Position numbers and translations under genes: made by a program | Assembly: GCF_029968015.1 (NCBI RefSeq) | Contig: NZ_JASCIS010000040.1 | Span: forward strand, 1-64,000 | Source: Streptomyces luteolus | GTDB lineage: Bacteria; Actinomycetota; Actinomycetes; Streptomycetales; Streptomycetaceae | Length of the DNA: 64,000 nucleotides | Reading direction: 5' to 3' | Part shown: piece by piece, positions 34,518-43,900 of the stretch | How positions within the stretch are numbered: the stretch's first letter is position 1 | How the letters are laid out: each line of letters opens with the position of its first letter | Notes under the pieces: generated by a model | What the model saw: the letters and a program-made list of their open reading frames with translations, nothing else | Databases searched by the model: none | Told to the model about the DNA's origin: nothing

Positions 34518-36254
34518 TCACTCCGCCGACAGGCGCGGCGTGCGCGCCGGCACCGTGCGCCGACTGCCTGTCCTCTCGAAGGCCGCCGCCAGGGACAGCA
34601 GGGCATTGTCGTCGTAAGCGCGGCCCGCGAAGGTCAGCCCGACGGGCATGCCGGTGTCCGTCATGGTGCCCATCGGCACGGTCACGGTCGGTATGCCGAG
34701 GTGGCGGGGGACCAGGTTGCCGTTGGCGACCCAGACGCCGTTGCGCCAGCCGAGGTCGGCGGACGCCACGCTGACGTCCATGTCCGCGGGGCCCACGTCG
34801 GCCACCGCGGGGAAGACCACCGCGTCCAGGCCCAGTCCGTCCATCCACAGCTCCAGGTCGACGCGGCGCGTTTCCTCAAGGCCGCGCAGCCCCTGCTCGA
34901 GGTGCGGCATGTCGGTGAGGGACGCGTACGGGCGCTCGCGCGCGAAGCGGGGGTAGTCACCGATCGTGTCGTCGAAGCCGTCGTACCGGTCGGGCAGTTC
35001 GCCCTCGTGCTTGGGCCAGATGCGGGTGCCGTCGACGTCGGCCAGGGTGGGAAGCGCCGGGTCGCCGTTGGCGCGCAGGAAGTCGTCCCAGGCCCAGGCG
35101 GACAGGTCCTCGATCTCGAAGGTGAGGTACGCGCGGCTGACCAGTCCGCGGGTGAGCAGCGAGGGCGCACCGGGGCGGTCGGACTCGTAGTGGGACACCA
35201 CGGGGAAGTCGACCTCGACCACCTCGGCGCCGGCGGCCTCCAGGTCGCGGCGGGCGGCTTCCCACAGCGTGATCACCGAGGGGCGCGTGTCGACGCGCTG
35301 CCCGGTCTGGCCGCCGATGCCGCCGGCGGGGTTCGTTCCGGCGTCGGGGTCGGCGTTGATGTACATCCGGGGCACGCCGACGCGCTTGCCGGCCAGCGCG
35401 TCGGACGCGGCCTCGGCACCGGCGGGGGCCAGGGCCGGGTAGGAGGCGGGCCGTACCTGCGAAGCCGCGGGCAGCGCCACCCACGGCTGTGCGCGCCACA
35501 GGTCCCCGCGCGTGTGCGGGTCGTCGGCGACGATGACGTCGAGCAGTTCGAGCAGGTCGGACATGGTGCGGGTGTGCGGGACCACGACGTCCATGGTCGG
35601 TACGAGCGGCCAGTTGCCGCGGACCGAGATCACGCCGCGGCTGGGCGTGTAGGCGCACAGCGCGTTGTTCGAGGCGGGGGCGCGGCCCGAGGACCAGGTC
35701 TCCTCGCCGAGGCCGAACGCACCGAAGGACGCCGCCGTCGCCGTGCCGGAGCCGTTGGAGGAACCGGAGCCGTAGGCGCTGGTGAGCCAGTCGGCGCTGT
35801 ACGGGCTCTCCGCGCGGCCGTACACGCCTCGCTGCATGCCGCCGTTCGCCATCGGCGGCATGTTGGTCAGGCCGATGAGGACCGCGCCGCCCGCGCGCAG
35901 CCGCTCGATGGCGAAGGCGTCGTGCTGGGCGACGAGGTGCTCGAAGGCCGGGGAGCCGGACGCGGCCGTGAGCCCCTTGGCGAGGTAGCTGTCCTTGGCG
36001 GTGTACGGGATGCCGTCCAGCGGGCCCAGCGTCTCGCCCCGGGCGCGGCGGGCGTCGGAGGCTTCCGCTTCCGCCCGGGCGTGCGGGTTCATCACGACCA
36101 TCGCGTTCAGAGCGGTGGCCGTACCGGTCCTGTCGTACGCGTCGATCCGCGCGAGGTAGGCGTCGAGCAGCCCGACCGCGGTCGTCTCGCCCTTCTCCAG
36201 CGCTTCGCGCAGGTCGGCGATACAGGTCTCCACGACATCGAATCCGCGCGTCAT
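34518..36254 (-). CDS. Amidase-signature family hydrolase
   Basis: 578 residues. The catalytic Lys is in GIPYTAKDSYLAKG, and the Ser-cisSer region reads GSGSSNGSGTATAASFGAFG followed by the Gly/Ser stretch ETWSSGRAPASNNALCAYTPSRG. The family hydrolyses amides or transfers ammonia from them; the sequence does not show GatA partners, so this is a stand-alone catabolic or tailoring amidase. ATG 36254 lies divergent from a TetR regulator with a phased CTAGA array between them. Confidence 0.9.
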   Translation of the reverse strand: MTRGFDVVETCIADLREALEKGETTAVGLLDAYLARIDAYDRTGTATALNAMVVMNPHARAEAEASDARRARGETLGPLDGIPYTAKDSYLAKGLTAASGSPAFEHLVAQHDAFAIERLRAGGAVLIGLTNMPPMANGGMQRGVYGRAESPYSADWLTSAYGSGSSNGSGTATAASFGAFGLGEETWSSGRAPASNNALCAYTPSRGVISVRGNWPLVPTMDVVVPHTRTMSDLLELLDVIVADDPHTRGDLWRAQPWVALPAASQVRPASYPALAPAGAEAASDALAGKRVGVPRMYINADPDAGTNPAGGIGGQTGQRVDTRPSVITLWEAARRDLEAAGAEVVEVDFPVVSHYESDRPGAPSLLTRGLVSRAYLTFEIEDLSAWAWDDFLRANGDPALPTLADVDGTRIWPKHEGELPDRYDGFDDTIGDYPRFARERPYASLTDMPHLEQGLRGLEETRRVDLELWMDGLGLDAVVFPAVADVGPADMDVSVASADLGWRNGVWVANGNLVPRHLGIPTVTVPMGTMTDTGMPVGLTFAGRAYDDNALLSLAAAFERTGSRRTVPARTPRLSAE

Positions 36255-36346
36255 GTGGGTGTCTCCCGGGTGGTGAGTAGGGCAGGCGGGCCGCTGGCCG
36301 TCGGGGCGACCGCGCACAGCCGGCCGTCGCGCCCCCATCGTACTGA

Positions 36347-36390
36347 CTAGATTTTCAGTCTAGACTAAAGGTCTAGATTACCGGACTAGA
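36347..36390. promoter_or_regulatory. CTAGA array with exact 13-bp spacing between amidase and TetR genes
   Basis: CTAGA occurs at 36347, 36360, 36373 and 36386, exactly 13 bp apart each time, and copies 2 and 3 are within TCTAGA palindromes. AGTCTAGACT at 36357-36366 is a perfect palindrome. The array covers most of the AT-rich core of the divergent promoter and ends 37 bp before the TetR start, which fits an operator for that TetR protein. Confidence 0.7.
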
Positions 36391-36426
36391 CTTGGGACCT
36401 GGATTTCCGGAACCGAAAGTGAGCTC

Positions 36427-37062
36427 ATGGCGACGTCAGAGACCGGGCCCGCGCTGCCCGACCGGAAGCGTCAGCGCAGCGGGGACGAGGCGCGGGAGCG
36501 GGCCATGCGGGCCGCCATCAGCGTCATCGCCGAGAAAGGCACAGCGGCCCTGCGGATGTCGGACATCGCCGCGCGGGCCGGGATGAGCACCGGGCACATC
36601 CTCTACCACTTCGGCAAGAAGGACCGGCTCCTGCTCGAAGTCCTCGCCTGGAGCCAAACGGATCTCTGGAACCGGTACCAGCAGGCCGCCGACCAGGCCG
36701 CGTCTCCCGCCGAGAAGCTGGACCTGTTCGTCCGCTTCTACCTGCCCCGCCACCAAGGCGACGAACGCTACGCGCTGTGGACGCAGGTACTGGCCCAGCG
36801 CCACGACGAAGCGGGCCGACAGATCCTCACCGAGCTCCTTGACGGCTGGGACCAGCGCCTGGAAGCCATCCTTCGTGAGGGCCGGGACCTCGGACACTTC
36901 ACCGACGTGGACCTCCCCGAGTTCACCATCAGGGCCGTCGCCATGCTGAGCGGGCTCTCCGAAGACGTGATGTTCGGCCGGTCCCGCTGGCAGCACACCT
37001 CCGCACACGCCTTCGCCCTGTCCGCCCTCCAACGCGAACTGCGTGCTACCGGTCAGGGCTGA
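36427..37062 (+). CDS. TetR/AcrR-family transcriptional regulator
   Basis: 211 residues. The N-terminal HTH is canonical: MRAAISVIAEKGTAALRMSDIAARAGMSTGHILYHFGKKDRLLLEVL. The C-terminal ligand domain is unassigned. It is divergent from the amidase across the phased CTAGA array and so probably represses that amidase and itself. Confidence 0.92.
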   Translation: MATSETGPALPDRKRQRSGDEARERAMRAAISVIAEKGTAALRMSDIAARAGMSTGHILYHFGKKDRLLLEVLAWSQTDLWNRYQQAADQAASPAEKLDLFVRFYLPRHQGDERYALWTQVLAQRHDEAGRQILTELLDGWDQRLEAILREGRDLGHFTDVDLPEFTIRAVAMLSGLSEDVMFGRSRWQHTSAHAFALSALQRELRATGQG

Positions 37063-37191
37063 CGGAGGGTGGAGCCGCTGATCCCGACGTAGCTGCGAGC
37101 CAGGCTCCCCGGCAGTGAGGGGCGCGTCCGGTCAGAGCGCGCCCCGCGGGCGGTGGCTTTCTCTCAGGAAGGGTGACGACGCGGAACTGGT

Positions 37192-37383
37192 TCAGTCGCC
37201 GTCACCAGTGCTCCGGTTCAGGCCGGGGCTCGTGTACCTCTTGGAGCGGCGCACCATCTTGCCTGCGGCGAGCGTCACAGTGGCCACGGCTCGGACCCAG
37301 CGGGGCCCTCCACGCTGCGCCCACACCACACACACGCACCCGCCGACAGCAAGAGCCAAGACGCCGATGAGCAGAACGATCAT
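37192..37383 (-). CDS. Small single-pass membrane protein, hypothetical
   Basis: 63 residues starting MIVLLIGVLALAVGGCVCVV, one transmembrane segment followed by a basic tail (RRSKRYT). ATG 37383 was preferred over an upstream in-frame ATG because GGGGGG precedes it by three bases. Function unknown. Confidence 0.55.
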   Translation of the reverse strand: MIVLLIGVLALAVGGCVCVVWAQRGGPRWVRAVATVTLAAGKMVRRSKRYTSPGLNRSTGDGD

Positions 37384-37442
37384 GTTCCCCCCTGTGTTCA
37401 TTGGTTCGTCCTGCTGATCGTCTCAGGTCGGGGAGGGCAACC

Positions 37443-38072
37443 GTGCGCGAGGGAGCCCATGGAAACGCCGACCTCGCCCGACGCGGATCTCCCGACAGGC
37501 CGTACGTTCCAACCCATGACCTGTACCTGGAAATCCCGGCTGGTGGCCCAGTGAGCGGCTGGTGGGCCTACTTGGATGAACAGACCTGCCGAGAGGTCGA
37601 TGCCGATGTGCTGCGCGACCGCCGGCTGTGGGCGGTCAGGTCTGTCTGGGAGGCGCTGCGTCCGCTGGGGGTGGGCCTGCACGAAGCCGAGCGGCTGGTC
37701 CACGCGCGATACGAGGCTCTGGGCGACCGCGTACAGCGCACGCCGCCTGATCCGCTGGACCTCTCCTCGCTCGCAGCCCGCGCCGCGGCTCTCCCCGGCC
37801 GTGTGGTGGCGGTGGAGGCGGTCTGGGACGGCGATACAGTGCACGACTGGTTCGTACGCATGGTCGCGGTCCTGGACGCCCCGGAGGGGGAGGGCCACCT
37901 GGCGACCGTCTATCACTGCCCTGACGGCTCTCCTCCTGGCGTTGCTGCCGACGTGGCCGGCCAGGCGCTGGCCGGCCACCTTCAGGTGCCTTTCCACTTC
38001 ACGTCTCCGGACGTCCCTGACGACGACGCTCCGCGCTGGAGGACGATCCAACCGCTGGCGGAAGGGCCGTGA
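37443..38072 (+). CDS. Hypothetical protein
   Basis: 209 residues from GTG 37443 (GGGGAGGG six bases upstream). Segments such as HDLYLEIPAGGPVSGWWAYL, LHEAERLVHARYEALGDRV and VVAVEAVWDGDTVHDWFVRM look like a folded cytosolic protein with good codon bias, but I do not recognise the family. It diverges from the small membrane-protein gene. The next 300 bp hold no gene I can support. Confidence 0.65.
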   Translation: MREGAHGNADLARRGSPDRPYVPTHDLYLEIPAGGPVSGWWAYLDEQTCREVDADVLRDRRLWAVRSVWEALRPLGVGLHEAERLVHARYEALGDRVQRTPPDPLDLSSLAARAAALPGRVVAVEAVWDGDTVHDWFVRMVAVLDAPEGEGHLATVYHCPDGSPPGVAADVAGQALAGHLQVPFHFTSPDVPDDDAPRWRTIQPLAEGP

Positions 38073-38370
38073 CCTGGGCAAAGGCTGGCGCCGAAGCCAA
38101 GATCGGTTGCCGGTCGACGGCGAGGCCGAACGGCTCGCAGCACCGTCGCGCCGCCGCCGGGAGCACCTCGACGCGAACACGTCGTTGACACCTGCCGGCC
38201 CGTCCAGTGCGGCCGAAGCTCCTCCTCGGACACCACCCCACCCGGCAGCGGCAGTTGACGCCGCACGAACCACAACAGCCCCGTGGAGTTCCTCACCAAG
38301 AAACCGCCTGACCGAAGCGCTCCCGACAGGCCGGCAGCGCCACCGGCCTGTCGGGGAGCACCAAGGGGGC
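38073..38370. other. Convergent intergenic region, nothing recognised
   Basis: Between the hypothetical gene and the phospholipase stop. No hairpin with a T-tract, no repeats and no convincing open frame were seen. Confidence 0.5.
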
Positions 38371-39405
38371 TCAGCTGCCGAAGGGGACGTCCCGGCTGGT
38401 CGCCATGCGGCGGGTGCTCGGATGCGCCTTGACGTAGTCCCGGATGTACGAGAGGGACTCCCGCACACCACTGTCGTCCGTGCCGCAGCCCTTCAGGCCG
38501 TTGACGCCGTCGGGGTAGCAGGACATCCGGTTGCCGTAGATCAGCGCGTCCACGGCGGCGCCACCGTCGGAGTCGGCGGAGTCGGTGGAGTCGTCGAGCA
38601 GGGTTTCGGCGCGCTCCCGGTCGCCGGGGCCCACGGTCCAGCCGACCGTCCGGGCGAGTTCCCCGCGGTCCCGGGCTTTCCCGCCGGCCTGCAGCTCCTC
38701 GCGGATGCTGCCGAACTTCAGCGCCATGCTGAACAGGCCGTTGTCCATCACCCGCTGGTTCTGCGCGATGCCCGCCCCGTGCTCGGCGTAACCGCCTTGG
38801 ACCGCCGCGTAGTTGCCGCTGTAGGCGACGCCTTCCTTGCTGTTCAGGCTGCCCGTCACGTCCTTCCAGCCGCTGCCGCCCTCGGTCCCGTAGAAGCCGT
38901 AGAGCACCCGGATGCCCTGGCTCTCCAACTTGCTGCGGGCCAGATCCCGCAGGGCGACCGCGGAGCACTGCTTCTTCTCCGGATCACGGCTGTCGCACCA
39001 GTCGGGGTTCTTCATGTCCAGCCAGACGAACGAGACTTGACGCCCCGTCCGGTGCTCCTTCGCCACCTGGTCGAACATGTCGGCCATCGTGTCGCCGTAG
39101 CTGGTGAGGGTGCCGTCGTGGTCCGCCCACCAGCCTTCCTTCCAGGCCGTGGCGTCGATCTCCAGGGCGTTGGCGCCGTCCCGGAGCGCCGCGGTCACCC
39201 CCTGAGTGGTGAGTACCCGGTGGGCGATGGCCCACGTCGGGCGCTGCTTGCTGTGGCCGGACCGCTCTGCGGGCTTCCTGCCGGAGTCTTGGGCGGCGGG
39301 TGCTGCGCTCTGGGCGGCGGATGCGGCTGCGGTGCCCATGGCAACGGTGAAGAAGGCCAGGGCCAGCGGAAGCAGTGTCCTGCGGCGTCTGCGTACGGCG
39401 CTCAT
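38371..39405 (-). CDS. Secreted phospholipase D/sphingomyelinase D-like phosphodiesterase
   Basis: 344 residues with a signal peptide (RRRRRTLLPLALAFFTVAMG, then AAASAAQS). The GDPD-like TIM barrel signature is present: AIAHRVLT (first catalytic His), ANALEIDATAWKEGWWADHDG (Glu, Asp and second His), and QVSFVWLDMKNPDW. This arrangement is found in the actinobacterial and arachnid SMase D group, which cleaves or cyclises phospholipid head groups. It diverges from a secreted phosphatase across a Pho-box-like array, suggesting a phosphate-scavenging role. Confidence 0.85.
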   Translation of the reverse strand: MSAVRRRRRTLLPLALAFFTVAMGTAAASAAQSAAPAAQDSGRKPAERSGHSKQRPTWAIAHRVLTTQGVTAALRDGANALEIDATAWKEGWWADHDGTLTSYGDTMADMFDQVAKEHRTGRQVSFVWLDMKNPDWCDSRDPEKKQCSAVALRDLARSKLESQGIRVLYGFYGTEGGSGWKDVTGSLNSKEGVAYSGNYAAVQGGYAEHGAGIAQNQRVMDNGLFSMALKFGSIREELQAGGKARDRGELARTVGWTVGPGDRERAETLLDDSTDSADSDGGAAVDALIYGNRMSCYPDGVNGLKGCGTDDSGVRESLSYIRDYVKAHPSTRRMATSRDVPFGS

Positions 39406-39521
39406 CCAGACGGGGTCCTCTCTGTGGTTCCGGGCTGCTGTGGGGACAGCCCGCTCGCTGTGCGGCGCCTGGGATGCGGCCGAGGCGGACAGCAGGCAAA
39501 ACTCGGAGGAGCGTATGCCCA

Positions 39522-39576
39522 CTTACCGTCCGGTAACCAGTAAGTGTGACGGAAGTAACCGGTCAGTAACCTGGCC
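39522..39576. promoter_or_regulatory. Pho-box-like array of 11-bp direct repeat units
   Basis: GTAACC occurs at 39533, 39555 and 39566, and weaker units at 39522 (CTTACC) and 39544 (GTGTGAC) keep the same 11-bp register, giving five consecutive units. Streptomyces PhoP binds arrays of 11-bp direct repeats with a conserved first half. Two phosphorus-scavenging-type genes diverge from this site (starts at 39405 and 39675). Confidence 0.6.
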
Positions 39577-39674
39577 CTCGCGGTGCCGCCGGGATTCACT
39601 GCACCTCCCCAGCCCGTCTGAGCCCCGTTCGCCTTCCCAGGATCGCGTGGCATCCGACGACGAGGAGAGACAGG

Positions 39675-40751
39675 ATGCAAACGCAGGGAATCAGCCGGCG
39701 CGCGATGCTCACGGGGGTCGGCGGCGTCGGCACCGCCGTCGCCCTTGGCACCTTCGGTCGGCAGGCAGTGGCGGCCGAAGACGGCACGGCCAAGTTTCCG
39801 CTACCGGACAAGACCGAATTGAACGTACTGATCACAGGAGACGCGGGCACCGGCACGCCCGAACAATTCGCCGTCGCAGCCGCCGCGCGAAAACTCTGCG
39901 AGAGGCGCGGCGTCGACCTCGCGATCGGGCTCGGCGACAACATCTACGAGAACGGCCCCGAGGACGTCCTGGACGACGAATTCACCACGAAGTTCGAGGA
40001 GCCGAACAAGGGCATAGACGTCCCCTGGCTGATGGTCCTCGGCAACCACGACACCAGCGGCATCATCCCCGGCAGCGGCGGCCGCCCCTCCCGCGGCGAC
40101 CACGAGATCGCCTACCACCAGCACTCCGCGCGCTGGTACATGCCCGACCGCCACTACTCCGTGGCCGTCCCCCAACGGGCCCCCGTCGCCGAGTTCTTCG
40201 CCATCGACACGACGCCGCTCTCCTCGTACGTCCTGCAGACCGACCCCGAGTACCACTGGGACGGCCCCTTCGCCCACAAGCAGCGCGCCTGGCTGACCGA
40301 TTCACTCGCCGCCTCCCGCGCCCACTGGAAGTTCGTTTTCGCCCACCACCCGCTGCGCAACAACGGCACGCACGGCAACGCGGGCGCGTACGAGGGCATC
40401 ACGTGCGGCGACTACATGAGCGGAAAGCACGTCAAGAAGCTGTACGAGGAAGTGGTCTGCGGCAAAGCCGAGTTCATCCTCTCAGGCCACGACCACACGC
40501 TCCAGATCCTGGACACCGGAGCCGACCACCACGGCACCCAGCAAATCGTCTGCGGCGCCGCCGCGAAAACCAAGGGAAAGGCCGACCAGCCCGAGAACAA
40601 GGAGTTCTGGGCGGCCTACGACACGCTCGGATTCATGATGCTCTCGATCAACGCCGACCGCGTCGTCACGGACGCGTACACCGTCGATCCCGAGACGTCC
40701 GACTACCAGCACGCGTACCGCCACACACGGACGGACCGAATCGGGGGCTGA
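39675..40751 (+). CDS. Tat-exported metallophosphoesterase (purple acid phosphatase-like)
   Basis: 358 residues. The N-terminus SRRAMLTGVGGVGTAVALG is a Tat signal. Metallophosphoesterase motifs follow in order: ITGDAGTG, IGLGDNIYENG, MVLGNHD, FAHHPLRNNGTHG and ILSGHDH. The layout resembles tartrate-resistant acid phosphatases. ATG follows GAGAGACAGG. It would release phosphate from esters outside the cell; the Pho-box-like array upstream supports phosphate-starvation control. Confidence 0.92.
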   Translation: MQTQGISRRAMLTGVGGVGTAVALGTFGRQAVAAEDGTAKFPLPDKTELNVLITGDAGTGTPEQFAVAAAARKLCERRGVDLAIGLGDNIYENGPEDVLDDEFTTKFEEPNKGIDVPWLMVLGNHDTSGIIPGSGGRPSRGDHEIAYHQHSARWYMPDRHYSVAVPQRAPVAEFFAIDTTPLSSYVLQTDPEYHWDGPFAHKQRAWLTDSLAASRAHWKFVFAHHPLRNNGTHGNAGAYEGITCGDYMSGKHVKKLYEEVVCGKAEFILSGHDHTLQILDTGADHHGTQQIVCGAAAKTKGKADQPENKEFWAAYDTLGFMMLSINADRVVTDAYTVDPETSDYQHAYRHTRTDRIGG

Positions 40752-40789
40752 CGCAGAACGGAGCCCTACGTCGCGGGCGGGCCTGTTGT

Positions 40790-40960
40790 GGTCCGCCCGC
40801 GCATCTGGGCCGAGGAAACCAGCGCACTTTGGCTCTGTCCTTGAAGAGCTTGGACTTGTAGCAGGCGCCGTTGTCGGTCAGGACCCCGTTGGACGGTGAT
40901 GCCGTGCGCCTGGAAGAAGGCGTTCGCCCGCTTCCTCCGCCGCAGACGGTCCGTCACCTG
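40790..40960 (-). pseudogene. IS481-family transposase remnant
   Basis: Read leftward, ANAFFQAHGITVQRG and then, after a frameshift, VLTDNGACYKSKLFKD match the region around the second catalytic Asp of IS481 transposases (HGI.VERV.TDNG..Y.S). The fragment is short and has no ends. With the C-terminal remnant at 21693 it is the second IS481 trace in the window. Confidence 0.7.
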
Positions 40961-40982
40961 AACCGAACAAACTTGGGCACCT

Positions 40983-43900
40983 TCAGCACGTCTCGCGGTA
41001 CGGCACGTCCGGAATGTGTTCCTCCCACTCCCGCTCGGTCAGGCCGCCGTCCGACATGGCGCACAGTTCGCGCGTGAGGCGTGAGCGGGAGACCGGGTAG
41101 GAGCGGAAGTCGCCCTGGCTGTCCGCTGCGATGAGGGTGGAGCCGTCCGCGGTGAAGGTGATCGGACTGACGCTCCCCCTCGGGTCGGCGAGGACGGGGC
41201 CGATCTGGCGGCGGGTGCGTACGTCCCAGAGCCTGACTTCGTCGGCCTCCGCCAGCACCTGGTCCGCTGCCTCCGCGCCCTCGCGCTTGACCGCCACCAG
41301 GCGTCCGTCCGGGGAGTGGACGGGTACGTCTTCGAGGGAGGGGACCACGCCGACTTCGAGCGGCTCCCCCTCGGGTCGCAGGGTCCGCGGGTCCAGGAAG
41401 GACAGGACGCCCTGCACGTTGGTCGGGTTGGTGTAGGCGGTCGTGCCGTCAGGGCTGTAGCCGTCGAGGTGCAGCCGCTGAGTGCCGGGCACGAGGACCT
41501 TGCCCGACGGGACCGCGACCGTGCCGAGGAGCGGACTGACCGTCACGGCCTTGCCGTCCGGCCGGAAGGCCATCTTGGTGGTGAAGTCCACCAGTGACGT
41601 CCTGAGCACGAAGGACCGCTTCTTGATCAGCTTCATGGTTCTCAGGTCGTAGAACCTCAGTGCGTGTACATACCCCTTCGAGCCCGCGCTCCCCTCCGGG
41701 TCGTACGTGACGTACGTACGTCCGTCCGGCGAGATCGCGACCGTCGTCGTGATGCCGCCCAGGCTGCCGGGCAGGGTGCCGAGCCTGGTCCCTTTGACCG
41801 TGTCCCAGATCCGCACCCGCTTCAGGCTGTGCCGGACGGCGAGCAACCTGCCGTTCGGGCTGAGCAGCACATGGGCCGGGGCTTGCGGGAGCTTGAACTC
41901 CCGGCGTTTGGCCAGCGGGGCCGTCGACCAGATCTCCACCCTGCCGTCGCCGTTGCCGAGGACGGCGAGGGTCGAACCGTCCGCGCTCGGCACCGCCGTC
42001 TCTCCCTCGCCCAAGGGCTGGTCGCCGGACGAGGTGACGCGCGAGACGTCGATGGAACGGAACGTCCCGTCGTTGCCCACGCACCGCAGCTCGGAGTCGT
42101 CCGCCGAGAACCGGAACGTGCCTGGATTGCACTGGCTGGTGGCGGTGGGGTAGGTGAAGACGGGCTCGTCTCCCTGGGAGAACGACGCGTCCCAGAGCGT
42201 GAAGCCGAGGGCGACGAACTTCCCGTCGTGGCTGAAGCGGACGTCATCGCCGTAGACGTCCTGGTCCGCGTTGTTCTTCGGCACCCCCGTGAAGTCGTAG
42301 ACGTCGACGTCGCCACCGCCGAGCAGCTCGCCCACGCGCAGCCCTCGCTCGGTCAGTACGGCCGTACGGTCCCCGTCGGGGCTGAACACCATGGCCCCGG
42401 GAAAATGCTCCGGCTTGATCTCGAAGTCCGGGACGCGCAGGTTCTTCCCGGTGCGGAGGTCCACCCAGACGACCGTGTCCCGGGCGTCGTCGGACGTCGT
42501 CAGGGACAGCCGCCTCTCGTCGGAGGAGAACGCCTTGTCGATCGGCGCGCTGCTGGTGCGTTCGACAAGGGCCTTGCCCGTGCGGGTGTTCCACACCGTG
42601 GCGACGTACTCCTCGTCCACCTTCACGGACGACGCCAGGAACGTGCCCTTCGGGCTGAGGGAGAAGACCGCGGCGCCGGTCGGGTACGGGCTGCCTCGCC
42701 GCTCCAAGCCCCGGGTCTCCAGCACGACGGTGGTCTCGTCGTCCGTACTCACGGCCACCGTGGAGCCGTCGCCGGACATCCGTACGTTGCGTACGCGCTC
42801 GGCGGTCCGGTACGTGCCGAGTCGCTTGCCGGTCTTCACATCCCAGGTGCCGACGTGTGTGTTGCCTCCGGCGACCAGGATGCGGCCCGTGTCGTCCAGG
42901 GCGGAGGTCGTCACGTCGAACTCGGGGAGTCTCACCGCCTGTTGTTCGGGCTGGCTGCGCACGGCGAGGAGCGCCGACCAGGCCTCAGGGGTGTCGCCGA
43001 GGCGGGCGGCCGACACAGCAAGGCGTCGGGCGAGCCGCGGGTTGGTGCGGCCCACCGACTCGGCCAGGCCCGCGACCTGCGCGGACGTGGCGCGGTCGCG
43101 CTGTTCGACCACGGTCCGCCGCTGGTCGAACGCGACTCCGGCGGCAACGCTGACAGCGAGGAGCAGCACGCCGAACAGGGCCATGACAGTACGACGCCGA
43201 CGCGTGAGGAAGCGCCGATGGGCTCGCCCCTGCCGCACGAACTCCCGTTGTTCTGCGGCGAGTTCGTCGCTTCGTCGCGGGAGCCAGCGGGTGGCGGCGT
43301 CGAGGGCCGTGGCGGTCGGCAGGAGGTCCTTGGTACGCCCGCCCTTGTTCCAGCGGTCCAGGTCCAGCTGGAGGTTCTCGCGCCAGTCCAGGAACACGCG
43401 CTCGTCCCTCACCCGTGAACTCAGCCTGTCCCAGCTGGAAATGAGCGCCTCGTGGGCCAGCTCGACGGTCCCGGCGGCGGCCGGAGGCTGACCGTCCGCC
43501 GCGTCGGCCGTTGGTGAACCCGTCGTTTCCTGACCCGAGTTGATGACCAGAAGGCGGGCGCCGGCCAGCCGCTGGGCGATCCGCCACTCGTGGTCGCCCA
43601 GCTCGGACCGGGCGACGGTGCGGCGGACCGGGGTGTCCGTGCCGACGGGGGTACGCACGAGCCGGGTGAGGAGGCGTTCGGCGTGCTGCTCGTCGTGACT
43701 CACGGCCCTGGCCTCGCCGCTGTCGCTCCCCCCGCCGTTCTCCTCGCCGAAGTGCTGCTCCCAGACCCGGTTGGCGTGTCTGCCGAGGGCGCCGGTGACT
43801 CCGCCGAGGGCGGCGTATGCGTCATGGGTGAGGCGCCCGCCGCGCTGGGCGTCCCAGAGTTGGGCGAGGGTGAAGCTGAGCAGGGGCAGGACACCTGACG

